From Anaerolineales bacterium (lineage in GTDB: Bacteria; Chloroflexota; Anaerolineae; Anaerolineales; Villigracilaceae): 6,049 nucleotides of DNA. Of the stretch, positions 4,800-6,049 are shown in pieces (within the stretch, counting starts at the first letter, position 1; every line of letters starts with the position of its first letter). The translations under genes were made by a program, and so were the position numbers. Location of the stretch: contig JAICRQ010000229.1 in the NCBI GenBank assembly GCA_025966435.1, positions 1 to 6,049 of the forward strand, written 5' to 3'. Under the pieces are notes generated by a model. That model was not told where the DNA came from. It saw only the letters and a list, made by a program, of their open reading frames with translations, and did not search any database.

Positions 4800-6002
4800 A
4801 TGCGTATCGGAATGATGGTGGACACGTACAAACCGTACGTGAGCGGCGTGACCAATTATGTCGACTTGCACAAACGCGCCCTCGAACGGGCCGGGCATGA
4901 CGTTTATGTGTTTACCTTTGGCGATGAGGACTACCAGGACGATGAGCCGCGCATCCTTCGCAGCCCAGGCGTGCCCCTGGCAGACACCGGCTTTTACCTA
5001 TCCCTGCGCTATAAGTCCAAGCACAAAAAGCTCCTTCAAATCATGGATGTCGCACATGTGCACCATCCGTTTCTGAGCGGGCGGCTGGCGTTGAACTATT
5101 GTCGACCCGAACGCATCCCGATTGTGTTTACAAACCATTCCCGATATGACCTGTTAGCGCAGGCATATCTCCCCCTGATGCCTGATGAGGTCAGTCACAG
5201 CCTTCTGCAAGCCTATATGCCGGACTTCTGCGAGGCGGTTGACCTCGTCATTTCTCCCTCGGAAAGCATGGCAAAAAACCTGCGTGAGCTGGATGTAAAA
5301 AGCCATATTGAGGTCATTCCCAATGGTGTGGATCTGCAAAAGTTTCAGGAGGCGAAGCCATTTCCACGCGCCGAATTCGGGTTTACAGACCAGGATATTT
5401 TGCTGATCTACGCCGGCAGGATTGCGCCCGAAAAGAACCTCAGTTTTCTGCTGCAGGCGTTTGCAGGCGTTGCTCAGGTGATTCCGAATGTTTATCTCCT
5501 CATGGTAGGTGGTGGTAAAAGAAATTTCGAGGAGGAGGTCCAAAGCCTGATCGCGCAACTGGGGATTGGAAACCGCGTTCACAGCACCGGCGTGATCGAC
5601 TATGATGATATCCCGTCGTATCTGGCGATGTGCGATATCTTTGTGACTAGCTCGGTCGCCGAGACCTTCGGCATGTCCACAGTGGAAGCGATGAGCGTAG
5701 GATTACCGATCATGGGCATCCACGGGATAGGCACAAGCGACCTTGTGGAAGATGGCAAAACGGGCTTCCTTTCCACTGAGGACCTGGCTTCCTTCGCTGC
5801 CAAGCTGACCTATCTTTGTCTGCATCCGGGGTTGAGAAAAGAAATGGGGTTGGCTGCCTGTAAAGCCTCGGAACCATACGATATCGAACGCACAACGAAT
5901 ATCCTGCTGGGTCACTATACGCGCCTCACGCAGAACACAAGACCACTCAAGAGAAGTCTCGACGAGCGGCTGATGTCTGTGCTGGAAGAGTTCATGAAAT
6001 GA
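4800..6002 (+). CDS. GT4-family glycosyltransferase (GT-B fold)
   Basis: A 400-aa retaining glycosyltransferase that transfers a sugar from a nucleotide-sugar donor, probably at the inner membrane face. The N-terminal Rossmann domain starts MRIGMMVDTYKPYVSGVTNY, with the acceptor-side glycine loop near Gly16, and continues with HHPFLSGRLAL (88-98). The donor domain follows after IPNGVDL (173-179), with GRIAPEKN (206-213; Arg207 and Lys212 are the usual phosphate contacts), LLMVGGG (233-239) and the EX7E motif ETFGMSTVE (Glu288, Glu296). The layout resembles GT4 enzymes acting on diacylglycerol or phosphatidylinositol lipids, but the acceptor cannot be named from sequence. ATG 4800 is chosen because family N-termini begin at MRIG-type strands and the upstream ATG at 4785 lies before the -10 box. 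No Shine-Dalgarno is visible. The stop overlaps the next gene by ATGA. Confidence 0.94.
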   Translation: MRIGMMVDTYKPYVSGVTNYVDLHKRALERAGHDVYVFTFGDEDYQDDEPRILRSPGVPLADTGFYLSLRYKSKHKKLLQIMDVAHVHHPFLSGRLALNYCRPERIPIVFTNHSRYDLLAQAYLPLMPDEVSHSLLQAYMPDFCEAVDLVISPSESMAKNLRELDVKSHIEVIPNGVDLQKFQEAKPFPRAEFGFTDQDILLIYAGRIAPEKNLSFLLQAFAGVAQVIPNVYLLMVGGGKRNFEEEVQSLIAQLGIGNRVHSTGVIDYDDIPSYLAMCDIFVTSSVAETFGMSTVEAMSVGLPIMGIHGIGTSDLVEDGKTGFLSTEDLASFAAKLTYLCLHPGLRKEMGLAACKASEPYDIERTTNILLGHYTRLTQNTRPLKRSLDERLMSVLEEFMK

Positions 6003-6049
6003 CGAAGCACAACCAGCGCGTCGGCAAGTGGGGCGAAGAGGCAGTCGCA
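5999..6049 (+). CDS. yraN: YraN/UPF0102 family protein, 5' end only
   Basis: An ATG overlapping the glycosyltransferase stop (ATGA, 4 nt) opens a frame that stays open to the window end, 17 codons: MTKHNQRVGKWGEEAVA. The (R/K)xGxxGEExA pattern at the very N-terminus is characteristic of the UPF0102/YraN family, small proteins of about 120 aa with a predicted restriction-endonuclease-like fold and no firmly settled role. The overlap implies translational coupling to the glycosyltransferase. Only the first helix is visible, so the assignment rests on this motif. Confidence 0.75.
   Translation, partial: MTKHNQRVGKWGEEAVA

Noticed and set aside
1..6049. CRISPR array, tRNA, rRNA, transposon or prophage parts
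   Set aside because: No repeat-spacer pattern, cloverleaf, rRNA-like stretch, transposase, integrase or terminal inverted repeats were seen on either strand.

Overview
The window is a compact bacterial chromosomal segment of slightly GC-rich DNA. It carries six complete genes, one clear gene start at the right edge and one possible gene start at the left edge. The genome is most likely a Chloroflexota member of the Anaerolineae type. This is inferred from the combination of a short (446 aa) type I glutamine synthetase, a TtuA/TtuB-like tRNA thiolation pair, a YhhQ-family transporter, a GT4 glycosyltransferase followed by yraN, and a heptamer-like spacer repeat. No 16S rRNA or other diagnostic marker is present, so the placement is tentative.

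Layout: (1) positions 1-162 hold a possible divergent minus-strand gene start (from 105 leftwards) and the glnA leader. (2) 163-1503 (+) is glnA, followed by a degenerate 7-bp repeat and a strong hairpin terminator. (3) 1607-2728 (+) is a lone membrane protein with an N-terminal TIR domain and a glycine-zipper-rich membrane region. (4) 4723-2824 (-) is a tight three-gene operon: a ubiquitin-like sulfur carrier (TtuB/ThiS/MoaD-like), a TtuA-type tRNA 2-thiolation enzyme and a YhhQ-type queuosine-precursor transporter. It is convergent with the TIR gene and divergent from the glycosyltransferase. (5) 4800-6002 (+) is a GT4 glycosyltransferase. (6) 5999-6049 (+) is the start of a YraN/UPF0102 gene that overlaps it by ATGA.

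Functional themes: glnA assimilates ammonium. The minus-strand operon looks like a tRNA modification unit, covering sulfur delivery, sulfur insertion and supply of the deazaguanine precursor for queuosine. The TIR-membrane protein is the accessory gene and could be an immune or cell-death effector, but no partner gene is visible.

The most noteworthy points are: a sulfur-carrier protein whose Gly-Gly is followed by a 19-residue tail instead of being terminal; TIR and GT4 genes whose promoter elements sit directly against the start codon with no Shine-Dalgarno sequence, implying leaderless or nearly leaderless mRNAs; and a TIR protein with two GxxxGxxxG glycine zippers in its membrane part. No CRISPR array, tRNA, rRNA, transposase or attachment site was seen.
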